Counted from the first letter of the stretch, positions 35,550-44,695 are shown. The stretch is DNA of 64,000 nucleotides from Stenotrophomonas sp. 24(2023) (GCF_030913365.1 NZ_CP133160.1:310001-374000); one strand, 5' to 3'. Made by a program: numbers and translations. The notes: generated from the sequence alone by a model not told the origin.

Positions 35550-35715
35550 GGCAGCAGCGGCGGTGGGCGGGTCGGTGGCGGCGGTCAAGATGTCTTCACG
35601 AAAGAAATCAGGGGGCCCACGGCATTGTAGGGGCAGGCAGGGGCCTTCCCGTGCGTCATGCGGTCGCAGTTGCCAGCGGGTTGGCCTACGATGTTCCTGT
35701 AGGCGCATTCATACA

Positions 35716-35729
35716 TTGATCTGGATCAA
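35716..35729. promoter_or_regulatory. FNR/Anr-type binding site upstream of cydABX
   Basis: TTGAT-CTGG-ATCAA is a perfect match to the FNR/Anr consensus. It lies 89 bp upstream of the cydA ATG; an activator centred 41.5 bp before the start would put transcription initiation near 35764, leaving a 55-bp leader. It lies 166 bp from cydD. Confidence 0.85.
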
Positions 35730-35818
35730 GGCTGTTTGAAGTAGTCGGTCACATCATTCACGTCGTAGACCACCCTTCCCGCCACCTGCAACGGCACTAT
35801 CCACGAGGTAGCCAGGCC

Positions 35819-37405
35819 ATGATTGATTCGACAGTCGTAGAGCTGTCGCGGCTGCAATTCGCGCTGACCGCGATGTACCACTTCCTATTCGTCCCGCTCA
35901 CCCTCGGCCTGTCCTTCATGGTGGCCATCATGGAGAGCGTGTACGTGATGACCGGCAAGGACATCTGGCGCCGGATGACCCTGTTCTGGGGCGTGCTGTT
36001 CGGCATCAACTTCGCCATGGGCGTGGCCACCGGCATCGTCATGGAATTCCAGTTCGGCATGAACTGGTCCTACTACAGCCACTACGTGGGTGACATCTTC
36101 GGTGCGCCGCTGGCCATCGAAGGGTTGATGGCCTTCTTCCTGGAAGCCACCTTCGTGGGCCTGTTCTTCTTCGGCTGGAACCGCCTGTCCAAGGTCAAGC
36201 ACCTGACGGTGACCTGGCTGATGGCGCTGGGCACCAACCTGTCGGCGGTGTGGATCCTGGTCGCCAACGGCTGGATGCAGAACCCCACCGGCGCGGTGTT
36301 CAACCCGGACACCATGCGCATGGAAGTCGTGGACTTCATGGCCGTGGTGTTCAACCCGGTGGCGCAGGCCAAGTTCGTGCATACCGTCAGCGCCGGCTAC
36401 GTGACCGGTGCCGTGTTCGTCATGTCGATCAGTGCCCTGTTCCTGCTGCGCAACAAGCACAAGGATCTGGCCCGCCGCTCGTTCGCGGTGGCCGCCGCCT
36501 TCGGCCTGCTGTCCTCGCTGTCGGTGGTGGTGCTGGGTGACGAGAGCGGCTATGCCGCCAGCGAGCACCAGAAGATGAAGCTGGCCGCGATCGAAGCGAT
36601 GTGGGAAACCGAACGCGCACCGGCCGATTTCACCGCCTTCGGCATCCCCAACCAGCAGACCCACCAGAACGACTACGCGATCAAGGTGCCCTACCTGATG
36701 GGCCTGATCGCCACGCGTTCGTTGAACCAGCCGATACCGGGCATCCTGGAGCTGGTGGAGCGCGCCGAGCACCGCGTGCGCGGCGGCCAGCTGGCCTACG
36801 GAGCGCTGCAGCGCCTGCGCGCCAACCGCAACGACGTGGAAGCGCGCGAGATGTTCGACCGCCACTGGCAGGACCTGGGCCATGGCCTGCTGCTCAAGCG
36901 TTACCGCGAGGACATCCTCAACGCCACGCCGGAACAGATCGCGCAGGCGGCGATGGATACCGTGCCACGGGTGATGCCGCTGTTCTGGACCTTCCGCGTG
37001 ATGGCCGGACTGGGCTTCTACCTGATCGCCTTCTTCGCCCTGGCCTTCTACTACTCCTGCCGCAACAACTTCCAGGACAAGCCGTGGTTCCTGAAGCTGG
37101 CCCTGTGGACGCTGCCGGTGCCGTGGATCGCCATCGAATGCGGCTGGTTCGTGGCCGAGTACGGCCGCCAGCCGTGGGCGGTGGATGGCGTGCTGCCCAC
37201 CTTCTATGCGGCATCGGGCCTGGCGCTGCATGAAATCCTGCTGACCCTGGCCGGCTTCACCGCCATCTACACCGTGCTGATCGTGGTGGAGATCAAGCTG
37301 ATGCTCAAGGCGATCCGCAAGGGCCCGGACGAGGTGCTGCCGTCGCTGCAGTCGCCCGCCCCGCATGCTTCCCACAATGCCGCTGCGCCGGCCAACGGCG
37401 CCTGA
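35819..37405 (+). CDS. cydA: Cytochrome bd ubiquinol oxidase subunit I
   Basis: A 528-residue membrane subunit that oxidises ubiquinol and holds hemes b558, b595 and d. His21 (AMYHFLFVPLTLGL) corresponds to the b595 ligand, a second conserved His lies in KFVHTVSAGYVTG, and the GRQPW motif is in FVAEYGRQPWAVDG. The long Q-loop (FTAFGIPNQQTHQNDYAIKVPYL to MDTVPRVMPLFWTFRVMAG) marks the E. coli-like long form. It is followed 15 bp later by cydB and then cydX. Confidence 0.97.
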   Translation: MIDSTVVELSRLQFALTAMYHFLFVPLTLGLSFMVAIMESVYVMTGKDIWRRMTLFWGVLFGINFAMGVATGIVMEFQFGMNWSYYSHYVGDIFGAPLAIEGLMAFFLEATFVGLFFFGWNRLSKVKHLTVTWLMALGTNLSAVWILVANGWMQNPTGAVFNPDTMRMEVVDFMAVVFNPVAQAKFVHTVSAGYVTGAVFVMSISALFLLRNKHKDLARRSFAVAAAFGLLSSLSVVVLGDESGYAASEHQKMKLAAIEAMWETERAPADFTAFGIPNQQTHQNDYAIKVPYLMGLIATRSLNQPIPGILELVERAEHRVRGGQLAYGALQRLRANRNDVEAREMFDRHWQDLGHGLLLKRYREDILNATPEQIAQAAMDTVPRVMPLFWTFRVMAGLGFYLIAFFALAFYYSCRNNFQDKPWFLKLALWTLPVPWIAIECGWFVAEYGRQPWAVDGVLPTFYAASGLALHEILLTLAGFTAIYTVLIVVEIKLMLKAIRKGPDEVLPSLQSPAPHASHNAAAPANGA

Positions 37406-37420
37406 GGCAGGAGAACCACG

Positions 37421-38572
37421 ATGGACTTCATTCTTCTGGACTACACCACGCTGCGCGTGATCTGGTGGCTGCTGCTGGGCGTGCTGCTGATCGGCTTTGC
37501 CGTGATGGATGGCTTCGACCTGGGCGTGGGCAGCCTGCTGCCCTTCGTGGCCCGCACCGATGAGGAACGCCGGCTGGTGATCAACACCATCGGCCCGGTC
37601 TGGGAAGGCAACCAGGTGTGGCTGATCCTGGGCGGCGGTGCGATCTTCGCCGCCTGGCCGCCGCTGTATGCAGTCAGCTTCTCCGGCTTCTACCTGGCGA
37701 TGTTCGTGATCCTGTTCGCACTGATCCTGCGCCCGGTCGGCTTCAAGTTCCGCAGCAAGATGCCCAGCCCGCGCTGGCGCGCCACCTGGGACTGGGCGCT
37801 GTTCGTCGGCGGCTTCATCCCGGCGCTGATCATGGGCGTGGCAGTGGGCAACGTACTGCTTGGCGTGCCGTTCCACTTCGATGACAGCATGCGCATCTTC
37901 TACACCGGTTCGTTCTTCGGCCTGCTGATGCCTTTCGCCCTGCTGGCCGGCCTGCTCAGCGTATCGATGCTGGTGGCCCACGGTGCGGCAATGCTGGTGA
38001 TCAAGACCGATGGCCCGGTGGCCGAGCGTTCGGCACGCTTTGGCAGCCTTGCCGCGCTGGTGGCCTTCGTGCTGTTCGCTGCGGGCGGTGCCTGGGTGGC
38101 CCTCGGCCTGCCCGGCTACCAGATCACCTCGCAGGTGGTCACCGACGGCGCCACCAACCCGCTGCTGAAGACCGCCGAGCTGGGGGCCGCCGGTGGCTGG
38201 CTGCGCAACTACAGCGCCATGCCTGCCACGCTGCTGGCACCGGTGGTGGGCCTGCTCGGCCTGCTGGCCAGCGCGGTGCTGCTGCGTGCACGCCGTGGTG
38301 GCCTGGCGTTCATCGCCTCCGGTGCGGCCATCGCCGGCATCATCTTCACCGTGGGCTTTGCCATCTTCCCGTTCCTGCTGCCGTCCTCCAGCCAGCCCAC
38401 CTCCAGCCTGACCGTGTGGGATGCCTCCTCCAGCCACCTGACGCTGTGGATCATGCTGCTGGCCACGGTGATTTTCCTGCCGATCATCCTGGCCTACACC
38501 ACCTGGGTGTACCGGGTGCTCAAGGGCAAGACCACCCACGACGAAATGGGCAACAACCCCAACGCCTACTGA
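37421..38572 (+). CDS. cydB: Cytochrome bd ubiquinol oxidase subunit II
   Basis: A 383-residue polytopic subunit. The start MDFILLDYTTLRVIWWLLLGVLLIGFAVMDGFDLGVG carries the conserved Asp-Gly-Phe-Asp segment used in proton supply; GPVWEGNQVWLILGGGAIFAAWPPLYA and RPVGFKFRSK are CydB hallmarks. The C-terminal DASSSHLTLWIMLLATVIFLPIILAYTTWVYRV is also typical. A GCAGGAG ribosome site precedes the ATG. Confidence 0.97.
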   Translation: MDFILLDYTTLRVIWWLLLGVLLIGFAVMDGFDLGVGSLLPFVARTDEERRLVINTIGPVWEGNQVWLILGGGAIFAAWPPLYAVSFSGFYLAMFVILFALILRPVGFKFRSKMPSPRWRATWDWALFVGGFIPALIMGVAVGNVLLGVPFHFDDSMRIFYTGSFFGLLMPFALLAGLLSVSMLVAHGAAMLVIKTDGPVAERSARFGSLAALVAFVLFAAGGAWVALGLPGYQITSQVVTDGATNPLLKTAELGAAGGWLRNYSAMPATLLAPVVGLLGLLASAVLLRARRGGLAFIASGAAIAGIIFTVGFAIFPFLLPSSSQPTSSLTVWDASSSHLTLWIMLLATVIFLPIILAYTTWVYRVLKGKTTHDEMGNNPNAY

Positions 38573-38602
38573 GGGCGGCCCACCGATATAGGAGACACAA
38601 CC

Positions 38603-38719
38603 ATGTGGTATTTCGCCTGGATTCTCGGGGCCGGCCTGGCCTCCACGGTGGCCATCCTCAACGGCATGTGGTTCGAAGCCCGCGAGCAGAACCGCATCGA
38701 GAAAGAAAACCGTCGTTGA
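38603..38719 (+). CDS. cydX: Cytochrome bd small subunit CydX
   Basis: A 38-residue one-helix protein: MWYFAWILGAGLASTVAILNG forms the helix, followed by MWFEAREQNRIEKENRR. This is the YbgT/CydX signature, including Trp-Tyr at the start and the Glu after the helix. It stabilises the d heme in CydAB. GGAGACACAACC precedes the ATG, 30 bp after cydB. Confidence 0.95.
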   Translation: MWYFAWILGAGLASTVAILNGMWFEAREQNRIEKENRR

Positions 38720-38733
38720 GGTGTAAAAAAACC

Positions 38734-38762
38734 TTGCCGCCTTGGCCTTCACACGGTATCTT
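38734..38762 (+). promoter_or_regulatory. Promoter of first tRNA-Pro
   Basis: TTGCCG (38734-38739), a 17-bp spacer and TATCTT (38757-38762) lie 12 bp before the mature tRNA 5' end. The second tRNA copy has the same -35 and spacing. Confidence 0.7.
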
Positions 38763-38774
38763 AGGCGGCTCCTT

Positions 38775-38851
<77 letters not shown>

Positions 38852-38868
38852 CTTCGGTGGTCGCAATC

Positions 38869-38897
38869 AAGCCTGGTGACGTCGTCCAGGCTTTTTT
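38869..38897 (+). terminator. Terminator of first tRNA-Pro
   Basis: AAGCCTGG / CCAGGCTT form an 8-bp stem with a 9-nt loop, running into six T residues, 17 bp after the tRNA CCA. Confidence 0.88.
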
Positions 38898-38949
38898 GTT
38901 CCCTGAAGATCCACCGCTCCGGCAGTGTGAAGGAAACAGCATCCACCCC

Positions 38950-38978
38950 TTGCCGCCATCGGGGTGAATGGCTAGAAT
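38950..38978 (+). promoter_or_regulatory. Promoter of second tRNA-Pro
   Basis: TTGCCG (38950-38955), a 17-bp spacer and TAGAAT (38973-38978), 13 bp before the second tRNA, repeat the layout upstream of copy 1. Confidence 0.7.
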
Positions 38979-38991
38979 AGGCGGCTCCCTT

Positions 38992-39068
<77 letters not shown>

Positions 39069-39089
39069 CTTCGGTGGTTACCAAAGAAG

Positions 39090-39122
39090 CCTGGAAGACA
39101 ATTTGTCCTCCGGGTTTTTTTT
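39090..39122 (+). terminator. Terminator of second tRNA-Pro
   Basis: CCTGGAAGAC / GTCCTCCGGG form an imperfect 10-bp stem around a 5-nt loop, followed by eight T residues, 21 bp after the tRNA. Confidence 0.8.
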
Positions 39123-39218
39123 GTGCCTGCCGTCCGGCACCGGCAACCGGTAGCGGCACGTTCCACCCGATCAGGCACACCGCCGCCCCACCCGGCCGGC
39201 CCAGGGTGACAATGACTC

Positions 39219-39237
39219 GCATACAATAACGATTCTC
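39219..39237. promoter_or_regulatory. Fur-box-like site upstream of the fecI-like gene
   Basis: GCATACAATAACGATTCTC reads on the other strand as GAGAATCGTTATTGTATGC, close to the Fur consensus hexamer series (GAGAAT-CGTTAT-TGTATG) seen in pseudomonads and xanthomonads. It lies 21 bp before the sigma-factor ATG, where Fur-Fe would block transcription. Confidence 0.7.
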
Positions 39238-39258
39238 AGTTCGCCTGATGGGCCTTCG

Positions 39259-39768
39259 ATGCCGCCGCTGTCCCATGCCGACGCTGCCGCCACGGCCACC
39301 CTGTACACCGAACACCAGCCCTGGCTGCTCAGCAGCCTGCGCCAGCGCCTGCGCAACCGCGCCGATGCCGAAGACGTGGCCTCGGAAACCTTCCTGCGCG
39401 TGATCGCCCGGCAGGGCCTGGATGCCATCGAAGAGCCCCGCGCCTACCTGGGCACCGTGGCCCGCAACGTGCTGACCCAGCGCTGGCGGCGGCGCGAGCT
39501 GGAACGTGTCTACCTGGAAGCGCTCGCGCATGCCCCGCCCGCCATGGCCCCCAGCGCCGAGGAACAGGCGTTGCTGCTGGAAACCCTGCACCGCATCGCC
39601 CAGGCGCTGGACGGGGTCAGCAGCAAGGCGCGCCGTGCCTTCCTGATGAGCCAGCTGGACGGCCTCACCTACGCGCAGATCGCAGCAACGCTCGGCGTGT
39701 CGGTCAGCATGGTGCGGCGCTACATGGCACAGGGGCTGCGCCAGTGCCTGATGGCCACGACGGACTGA
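39259..39768 (+). CDS. fecI: FecI-type ECF sigma factor
   Basis: A 169-residue ECF sigma factor. Region 2 runs from LYTEHQPWLLSSLRQRLRNRADAEDVASETFLRVI, with EPRAYLGTVARNVLTQRWRRRELER completing it; region 4 is RRAFLMSQLDGLTYAQIAATLGVSVSMVRRYMAQGL, a helix-turn-helix typical of iron-starvation sigmas. It is followed 4 bp later by the fecR-like gene and then a TonB receptor, the standard cell-surface-signalling trio. The symbol is used for the family; the inducing siderophore is not established. Confidence 0.92.
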   Translation: MPPLSHADAAATATLYTEHQPWLLSSLRQRLRNRADAEDVASETFLRVIARQGLDAIEEPRAYLGTVARNVLTQRWRRRELERVYLEALAHAPPAMAPSAEEQALLLETLHRIAQALDGVSSKARRAFLMSQLDGLTYAQIAATLGVSVSMVRRYMAQGLRQCLMATTD

Positions 39769-39772
39769 CCCG

Positions 39773-40783
39773 GTGCGCGGGCGTGCCATGACCGGCGGTG
39801 CCGCACTGGACGCGGCCAGCGAAGCGGCCGTGCAGTGGCTGGTGGAGCTGCGTGGCAATCCCGGCGACGCCGATACCGAGCGCGCCCTGCAGCGCTGGCT
39901 GCAGGCCGACCCGCAGCACGCGGCTGCCTGGCAGCGCCTGCAGCGCGCGCTCGGCCAGACCTTCGACGGCATGCAGGCCCTGCCCCCACAGGATGCGCAG
40001 CGGAGTGCCCGCGTGGACACCCTGCTGCAGCAGCTGGACCGTCGTGGCCGGCGGCGGCGGCAGGCGCTCGGCGGCCTGCTCTCGCTGGCCGGTGCCGGCC
40101 TGGCCGGTGCCTGGGCCGGGCGCCAGCTGGGCCTGCTGCCCGACATGGTGGCCGACCTGCATACCGCCACCCGGCAGCGGCGGCACTGGGCGCTGGCCGA
40201 TGGCAGCAGCGTGCTGCTGGATGCCCGCTCCTCGGCCGATGTGCAGGCGCACGACGGCACCACCCGCATCGTCCTGCGCGAGGGCCAGCTGATCGCCACG
40301 CGCCCGGGCCACGCCGGCCTGCTGCAGGTACGGGACCGGCACGGGCAGATCGACAGCGACGCCGCCGGTGGCAGTCTGCTGCTGCGCCAGGACCGCGACC
40401 GCAGCCTGGTGGTCGCTCTGCACCATTCCCTGCGCGTGCTGGCCGGCCCGCATCGCCATGCACTGGCGGCGGGCGAAGGTGCGTGGCTGGACGCCACCGG
40501 CATCCACCCGGCCGACGCCGCGCAGAGCGCCCTGGCTGCCGATTGGCGCATCGGCGTGCTCAGCGTGCTCGATACCCCGCTGTCCGAGCTGATCCAGCGC
40601 CTGCGCAGCTACCATCCGGGCCTGATCCGCATCAGCGCCGGGGCTGGCCGCCTGCGCGTGTCCGGCCGCTACCCGCTGGATGACACCGCTGCGGTACTGC
40701 GGACCCTGGCCCAGACCCTGCCCATCGATGTGCAGGTGCTGTCCGGCGGCTGGCTGGTGCGCATCGAGCAGCGTCGCGACTGA
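39773..40783 (+). CDS. fecR: FecR-type anti-sigma/sigma regulator
   Basis: A 336-residue inner-membrane signal relay. The N-terminal cytoplasmic DUF4880 domain (EAAVQWLVELRGNPGDADTERALQRWLQADPQHAAAWQRLQRAL) binds the sigma factor; a helix (QALGGLLSLAGAGLAGAWAG) follows; then the periplasmic FecR domain (ADGSSVLLDARSSADVQ) and a C-terminal STN-like secretin domain (LSELIQRLRSYHPGLIRI to RTLAQTLPIDVQVL), which contacts the receptor. The first in-frame start is GTG at 39773; ATG at 39788 is an equally good choice. Confidence 0.9.
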   Translation: MRGRAMTGGAALDAASEAAVQWLVELRGNPGDADTERALQRWLQADPQHAAAWQRLQRALGQTFDGMQALPPQDAQRSARVDTLLQQLDRRGRRRRQALGGLLSLAGAGLAGAWAGRQLGLLPDMVADLHTATRQRRHWALADGSSVLLDARSSADVQAHDGTTRIVLREGQLIATRPGHAGLLQVRDRHGQIDSDAAGGSLLLRQDRDRSLVVALHHSLRVLAGPHRHALAAGEGAWLDATGIHPADAAQSALAADWRIGVLSVLDTPLSELIQRLRSYHPGLIRISAGAGRLRVSGRYPLDDTAAVLRTLAQTLPIDVQVLSGGWLVRIEQRRD

Positions 40784-40798
40784 TCTGGCCGCCGCGGC

Positions 40799-40850
40799 AA
40801 AAAAAATCCACGCCGGGGTGTCACTTCCGCGCGCTCGCGACTCATACAGG
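40799..40850 (+). promoter_or_regulatory. Candidate FecI-type promoter for the receptor gene
   Basis: An A8 tract (40799-40806) followed by TCC, then GCGACTCATACAGG (about 40836-40849), resembles the A-rich -35 and CGxC-type -10 elements seen before FecA-like receptor genes. It sits between fecR and the receptor ATG (40891), as expected for a signal-dependent promoter. Pattern match only. Confidence 0.45.
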
Positions 40851-40890
40851 GTGAGCACCTGATGTCCAGGCTGCACGATCCCTTTCCGGA

Positions 40891-43305
40891 GTGCCCATGT
40901 TTTCGATTCTGCGTGGCCAACGCCCTGGCCACCTGCGCGCCCTGCCGCTGTGCCTGGCCCTGGCGCTGGCCGCCCCTGTTGCCGCGGCAGGCGCCGCACC
41001 TGCCGGCGGCGCCCAGGCCTTTGACATTCCTGCCCAGCCGCTGGACGCCAGCCTGATGCGCATCGCCAGCCAGGCCGGTATCGCGCTGTCGGTGGACAGC
41101 ACGCTGCTGCGCGGCCTGCAGAGCGCGCCGGTGCACGGTCAGATGGATGCCGAAGCCGCACTGCGCGCCGCACTCGCGCCGCATCCGCTGGCGCTGGTGC
41201 GCACACCGGGCGGCGCCTACAGCATCGCCCGCGTCGCGGCCGGTACAGCAACGGCGGCCGCGCCCCACGCCCGCGCAGCGACCGCCCGTGCCGTGCAGCT
41301 CGATACCGTGCGGGTGGAAGCCACCAGCCTGTTCGGCCAGTCCCGACAGCAGGACGTACAGACCTTTGCCGGCGCACGTTCGGTGATCGATTCGCGCACG
41401 CTGGCGACCGGCGCGTTCCGGTCACTGGACGATGCCCTGCAGCGCGTGCCGGGCATCCGCATCCTCGATGAGACCGGCACCGGCGTGCTGCCGCAGATCA
41501 TGCTGCGTGGCCTGTATGAAAGCCGCAGCGGGCGCGTGCAGGTGCTGCATGACGGCATTCCGCTGGCGCTGGCGCCTTACGGCCAGACCAGCCTGTCGCT
41601 GTTCCCGGTCAGCATGAACCAGATCGACCGCATCGACGTGGTGCGCGGTGGCGCGGCGGTGCAGTACGGGCCCAACAACGTGGGCGGTGTGATCAACCTG
41701 ATCAGCAAGCCGATTCCGCAGCAATGGACCACCACCCTGTCCAGCCGCATCACCGCCGGCGGCGCCGGACGCTTCCTGCGCGACAACGCGGTGACCACCG
41801 GCGGCTACCTGACCGACACCGTCGGCCTGCAGCTGGATGCGGACTGGCTGAAGGGCCGGTACGGCCGCGAGCACAGCGATACCGACGTCAAGAACGCGCG
41901 CCTGCGCGCGGAGTGGGCGCCGTCGGCCCGCACGCTGGTGAAGGCCGACATCAGCCGCTACGTGGCCAACATGGACCTGGCCGGCGCCCTGTCCACCGAG
42001 GACTACGCCGCCGGCAGCCGCCGCTCCACCCGCACGCTGGATGAATTCTCCGGCCGCACCACGCGCGCGTCCGTCACGCTGCTGCAGGACCTGGGCCGCT
42101 GGGGCCCGTTCGATGCCGCACAACTGGACTGGACCACGTTCAATGCCGACAGTACGCGCAACTTCATCGTCGGCATGCGCCGCGCGGCCACCGAAACGTG
42201 GTCCCCGGACCTGCCGCCGCAGCTGCGCCAGAGCGCCCCCCGCGGCTTCAGCATCTTCGGTTCCGAGCCGCGCCTGACCCTGCGCGCCGACGGTGAACGT
42301 GTCAGCCACACCATCACCGCAGGTGTGCGCGGCATGCGCGAGGACATCGATTTCATCGTCGGCAACACCGGCCTGGACAACGGCGTGCAGACCCTCGTGC
42401 GCGATTGGCGCTTCAAGGACCGGGCTTGGGCAGGTTACGTAAGTGACGCCATCAGCCTGTTCGACCAGCGGCTGACAGTCACCCCCGGCCTGCGCTGGGA
42501 ACACCTGGATTCGGCCTATTACAACCGCGCCACCGGGGCCAGCACCGACAACCCGATCCGCAACCTGCTGCCCGGGCTGACCGCGGGTTTCCGCTTCAAC
42601 CCGCACTGGTATGGCTACGTGGACGCGCAGCGTTCGCTGCGCGCCCCGCAGGTCACCCAGATCATCTACGGCAACAACCTCGATTCGGAGCTGGCCTGGA
42701 ACTACGAAGCCGGCCTGCGCTTCACCCCCTCGCAGGCACTGCAGCTAAGCGCAGCCGCCTACCGCATCGACTTCGACAACCAGATCGAGCTGGACAATAC
42801 GTCACGTGCCTACGGCAACCTCGGGCGTACCCGCCACCAGGGCGTGGAAGTGGAGGCCCGCTGGCAACCGGCCGCATTGCCGCAGGTCACCTTCAACACC
42901 GGCTATACCTACCTGGACGCCACGCTGCGCAGTGGCGTGTACCGGGGCAACACGGTGCCCTACGCGACACGCAACCAGTTCAACATCGGTGCCAGCTGGC
43001 AGGGCGAGCACGGCAGCGTCGCGGTGGATGGCTACTACTACAGCGCGTCCTGGTCGGACAAGGCCAACACCGTGGCCGAGAATGCCGTCGGCTCGATCGG
43101 CCGCATGCCCGGCTACGCCGTGTGGAATGCCAGGGCCACCCGCGAGCTGGCCCGTGGCCCGGGCGGCAACGTGCTGACCGGCTCGCTGATGGTCAACAAC
43201 CTGTTCAACCGCCGGTATTTCTTCCGCGGCATCGATACCAGCCCCTGGGGACGCCAGCCGGCGCCGGCCACCACCGTCAGCCTGGGCCTGGAATACAGTT
43301 TCTGA
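40891..43305 (+). CDS. fecA: TonB-dependent transducer/receptor, FecA-like
   Basis: An 804-residue outer-membrane receptor. Signal peptide (ALPLCLALALAAPVAAAG-A), then an STN signalling domain (FDIPAQPLDASLMRIASQAGIALSVDSTLLRGLQSAPVHGQMDAEAALRAAL), then a plug domain whose GRVQVLHDGIPLALAPYGQTSLSLFPVSMNQIDRIDVVRGGAAVQYGPNNVGGVINLI segment closely follows FecA. The barrel ends in SLGLEYSF. The STN domain shows that it signals to FecR/FecI as well as importing. The substrate is probably an iron chelate such as ferric citrate, inferred from FecA resemblance. CCGGAGTG precedes the ATG. Confidence 0.92.
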   Translation: MPMFSILRGQRPGHLRALPLCLALALAAPVAAAGAAPAGGAQAFDIPAQPLDASLMRIASQAGIALSVDSTLLRGLQSAPVHGQMDAEAALRAALAPHPLALVRTPGGAYSIARVAAGTATAAAPHARAATARAVQLDTVRVEATSLFGQSRQQDVQTFAGARSVIDSRTLATGAFRSLDDALQRVPGIRILDETGTGVLPQIMLRGLYESRSGRVQVLHDGIPLALAPYGQTSLSLFPVSMNQIDRIDVVRGGAAVQYGPNNVGGVINLISKPIPQQWTTTLSSRITAGGAGRFLRDNAVTTGGYLTDTVGLQLDADWLKGRYGREHSDTDVKNARLRAEWAPSARTLVKADISRYVANMDLAGALSTEDYAAGSRRSTRTLDEFSGRTTRASVTLLQDLGRWGPFDAAQLDWTTFNADSTRNFIVGMRRAATETWSPDLPPQLRQSAPRGFSIFGSEPRLTLRADGERVSHTITAGVRGMREDIDFIVGNTGLDNGVQTLVRDWRFKDRAWAGYVSDAISLFDQRLTVTPGLRWEHLDSAYYNRATGASTDNPIRNLLPGLTAGFRFNPHWYGYVDAQRSLRAPQVTQIIYGNNLDSELAWNYEAGLRFTPSQALQLSAAAYRIDFDNQIELDNTSRAYGNLGRTRHQGVEVEARWQPAALPQVTFNTGYTYLDATLRSGVYRGNTVPYATRNQFNIGASWQGEHGSVAVDGYYYSASWSDKANTVAENAVGSIGRMPGYAVWNARATRELARGPGGNVLTGSLMVNNLFNRRYFFRGIDTSPWGRQPAPATTVSLGLEYSF

Positions 43306-43477
43306 CCCGGGCCGTGTCCCGCAGGTGACACCCGATGGGCTGCCCCGCCCATCCATGCCACGTACAATGGGTACAGCCCCGCCCCGCGCGGGGCATCTCC
43401 CACCTGCCGCACCGGCGCTGCCCGGTGCCGCCGCTGTACGCCGATGATGCGGCGTGCGCCACCTGCAAGGACACACG

Positions 43478-44689
43478 ATGCCCACGTCTTCCTCCGCCTC
43501 GCCGTCGCTGCTGCACGGCCGGGCCCTCGCCTTCGTGGCGATCCTTCTCGCTGCGGTCAACCTGCGTACCGCGGTCACCTCGGTCACCCCGCTGCTGGAC
43601 GTGCTGGGCCAGCAGTTCGGCTTCGGCACCACCATGACCGGTGTACTGGGCATGCTGCCGACCGCCTCGTTCGCCCTGTTCGGCGTGCTTACCCCGGCCA
43701 TCGCACGGCGCCTGGGGCTGGAACGCACCACGCTGCTGGCCATGGGGCTGGCCGCGCTGGGCCTGCTGCTGCGCTCGGCGTCGGTCGGCGTGGGCAGCCT
43801 GCTGTTCGGATCGGTGGTCGCCCTGGCCGGCATGGGCATCGGCAACGTGGTCGTGCCCCCGCTGGTGAAGCGTTACTTCGCCAACCGGGTCGGCACGCTC
43901 AGTACCTTCTACATCAGCGTGCTGCAGCTGGGCACCATGACCCCGGCACTGCTGGCGGTGCCCCTGGCCAACAGCGCCGGCTGGCGCGTATCGCTGGGGG
44001 TGTGGGCGCTGCTGGCGCTGGCCGCCGCCCTGCCTTGGCTGCTGCTGGCGCTGCGCGCGCCACGCCCGGAAGCGGCCACCGCCGCCACCGATCCATCACT
44101 GGCACCGCACGGCAAGGTCTGGCGCACCTCACTGGGCTGGGGCATGACGCTGATGTTCGGCATGACCTCGCTGATGACCTATTCGATGTTCACCTGGCTG
44201 CCCCGCATCGTGGTCGAAGCGGGTGGCTCGCCGGCCTTCGGCGGCGTGATGGTGGCGGTGTTCTCGGCGCTGGGCCTGTTGCCATCGCTGCTGATTCCTT
44301 CACTGGCGGTACGCCTGCAGAATCCGTTCCCGCTGGTGCTGATCGGCTTCTGTGCCTTCCTGGTGGCCTTTGCCGGCCTGCATTGGGCGCCGATGGCCGC
44401 ACCGCTGCTGTGGGCCTGCCTGCTCGGCGTCGGCCCGTCCACCTTCCCACTGGCACTGACCCTGATCAACCTGCGCACGCGCACGCCGACCGGCTCGGCA
44501 GCGCTGTCCGGCTTCATGCAGGGGGTGGGCTATGCCCTGAGCTGCCTGGGCCCCTTCCTGGTCGGCTGGCTGCACACGGTCAGCGCTGGCTGGACCCTGC
44601 CCTTTGCCTTCCTGCTGTGCTGCGCCCTGGTGATGCTGGGCGCCGCCTGGGTGGCCTGCAAGCCACGCAAGCTCGAAGACGTCTGGTGA
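43478..44689 (+). CDS. MFS transporter, CynX/NimT-like
   Basis: A 403-residue major-facilitator protein with about 12 hydrophobic helices. The opening ILLAAVNLRTAVTSVTPLLDVLGQQFGF and the GMGIGNVVVPPLVKRYFANRVGTLSTFY loop are typical of the CynX/NimT (cyanate/2-nitroimidazole) subfamily, whose real substrates are mostly unknown. The ATG at 43478 has AAGGACAC 8 bp upstream; a GTG at 43454 is possible. It stands alone between the Fec unit and pga. Confidence 0.9.
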   Translation: MPTSSSASPSLLHGRALAFVAILLAAVNLRTAVTSVTPLLDVLGQQFGFGTTMTGVLGMLPTASFALFGVLTPAIARRLGLERTTLLAMGLAALGLLLRSASVGVGSLLFGSVVALAGMGIGNVVVPPLVKRYFANRVGTLSTFYISVLQLGTMTPALLAVPLANSAGWRVSLGVWALLALAAALPWLLLALRAPRPEAATAATDPSLAPHGKVWRTSLGWGMTLMFGMTSLMTYSMFTWLPRIVVEAGGSPAFGGVMVAVFSALGLLPSLLIPSLAVRLQNPFPLVLIGFCAFLVAFAGLHWAPMAAPLLWACLLGVGPSTFPLALTLINLRTRTPTGSAALSGFMQGVGYALSCLGPFLVGWLHTVSAGWTLPFAFLLCCALVMLGAAWVACKPRKLEDVW

Positions 44690-44695
44690 CGCCTG

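Noticed and set aside
35885..38752. 955-residue minus-strand frame opposite cydABX
   Set aside because: His/Gln/Arg-rich shadow of three clear cyd genes.
43306..43477. GCCCCGCGCGGGGC palindrome upstream of the MFS gene as an operator
   Set aside because: A short GC-only palindrome is expected by chance in this composition and no regulator context supports it.
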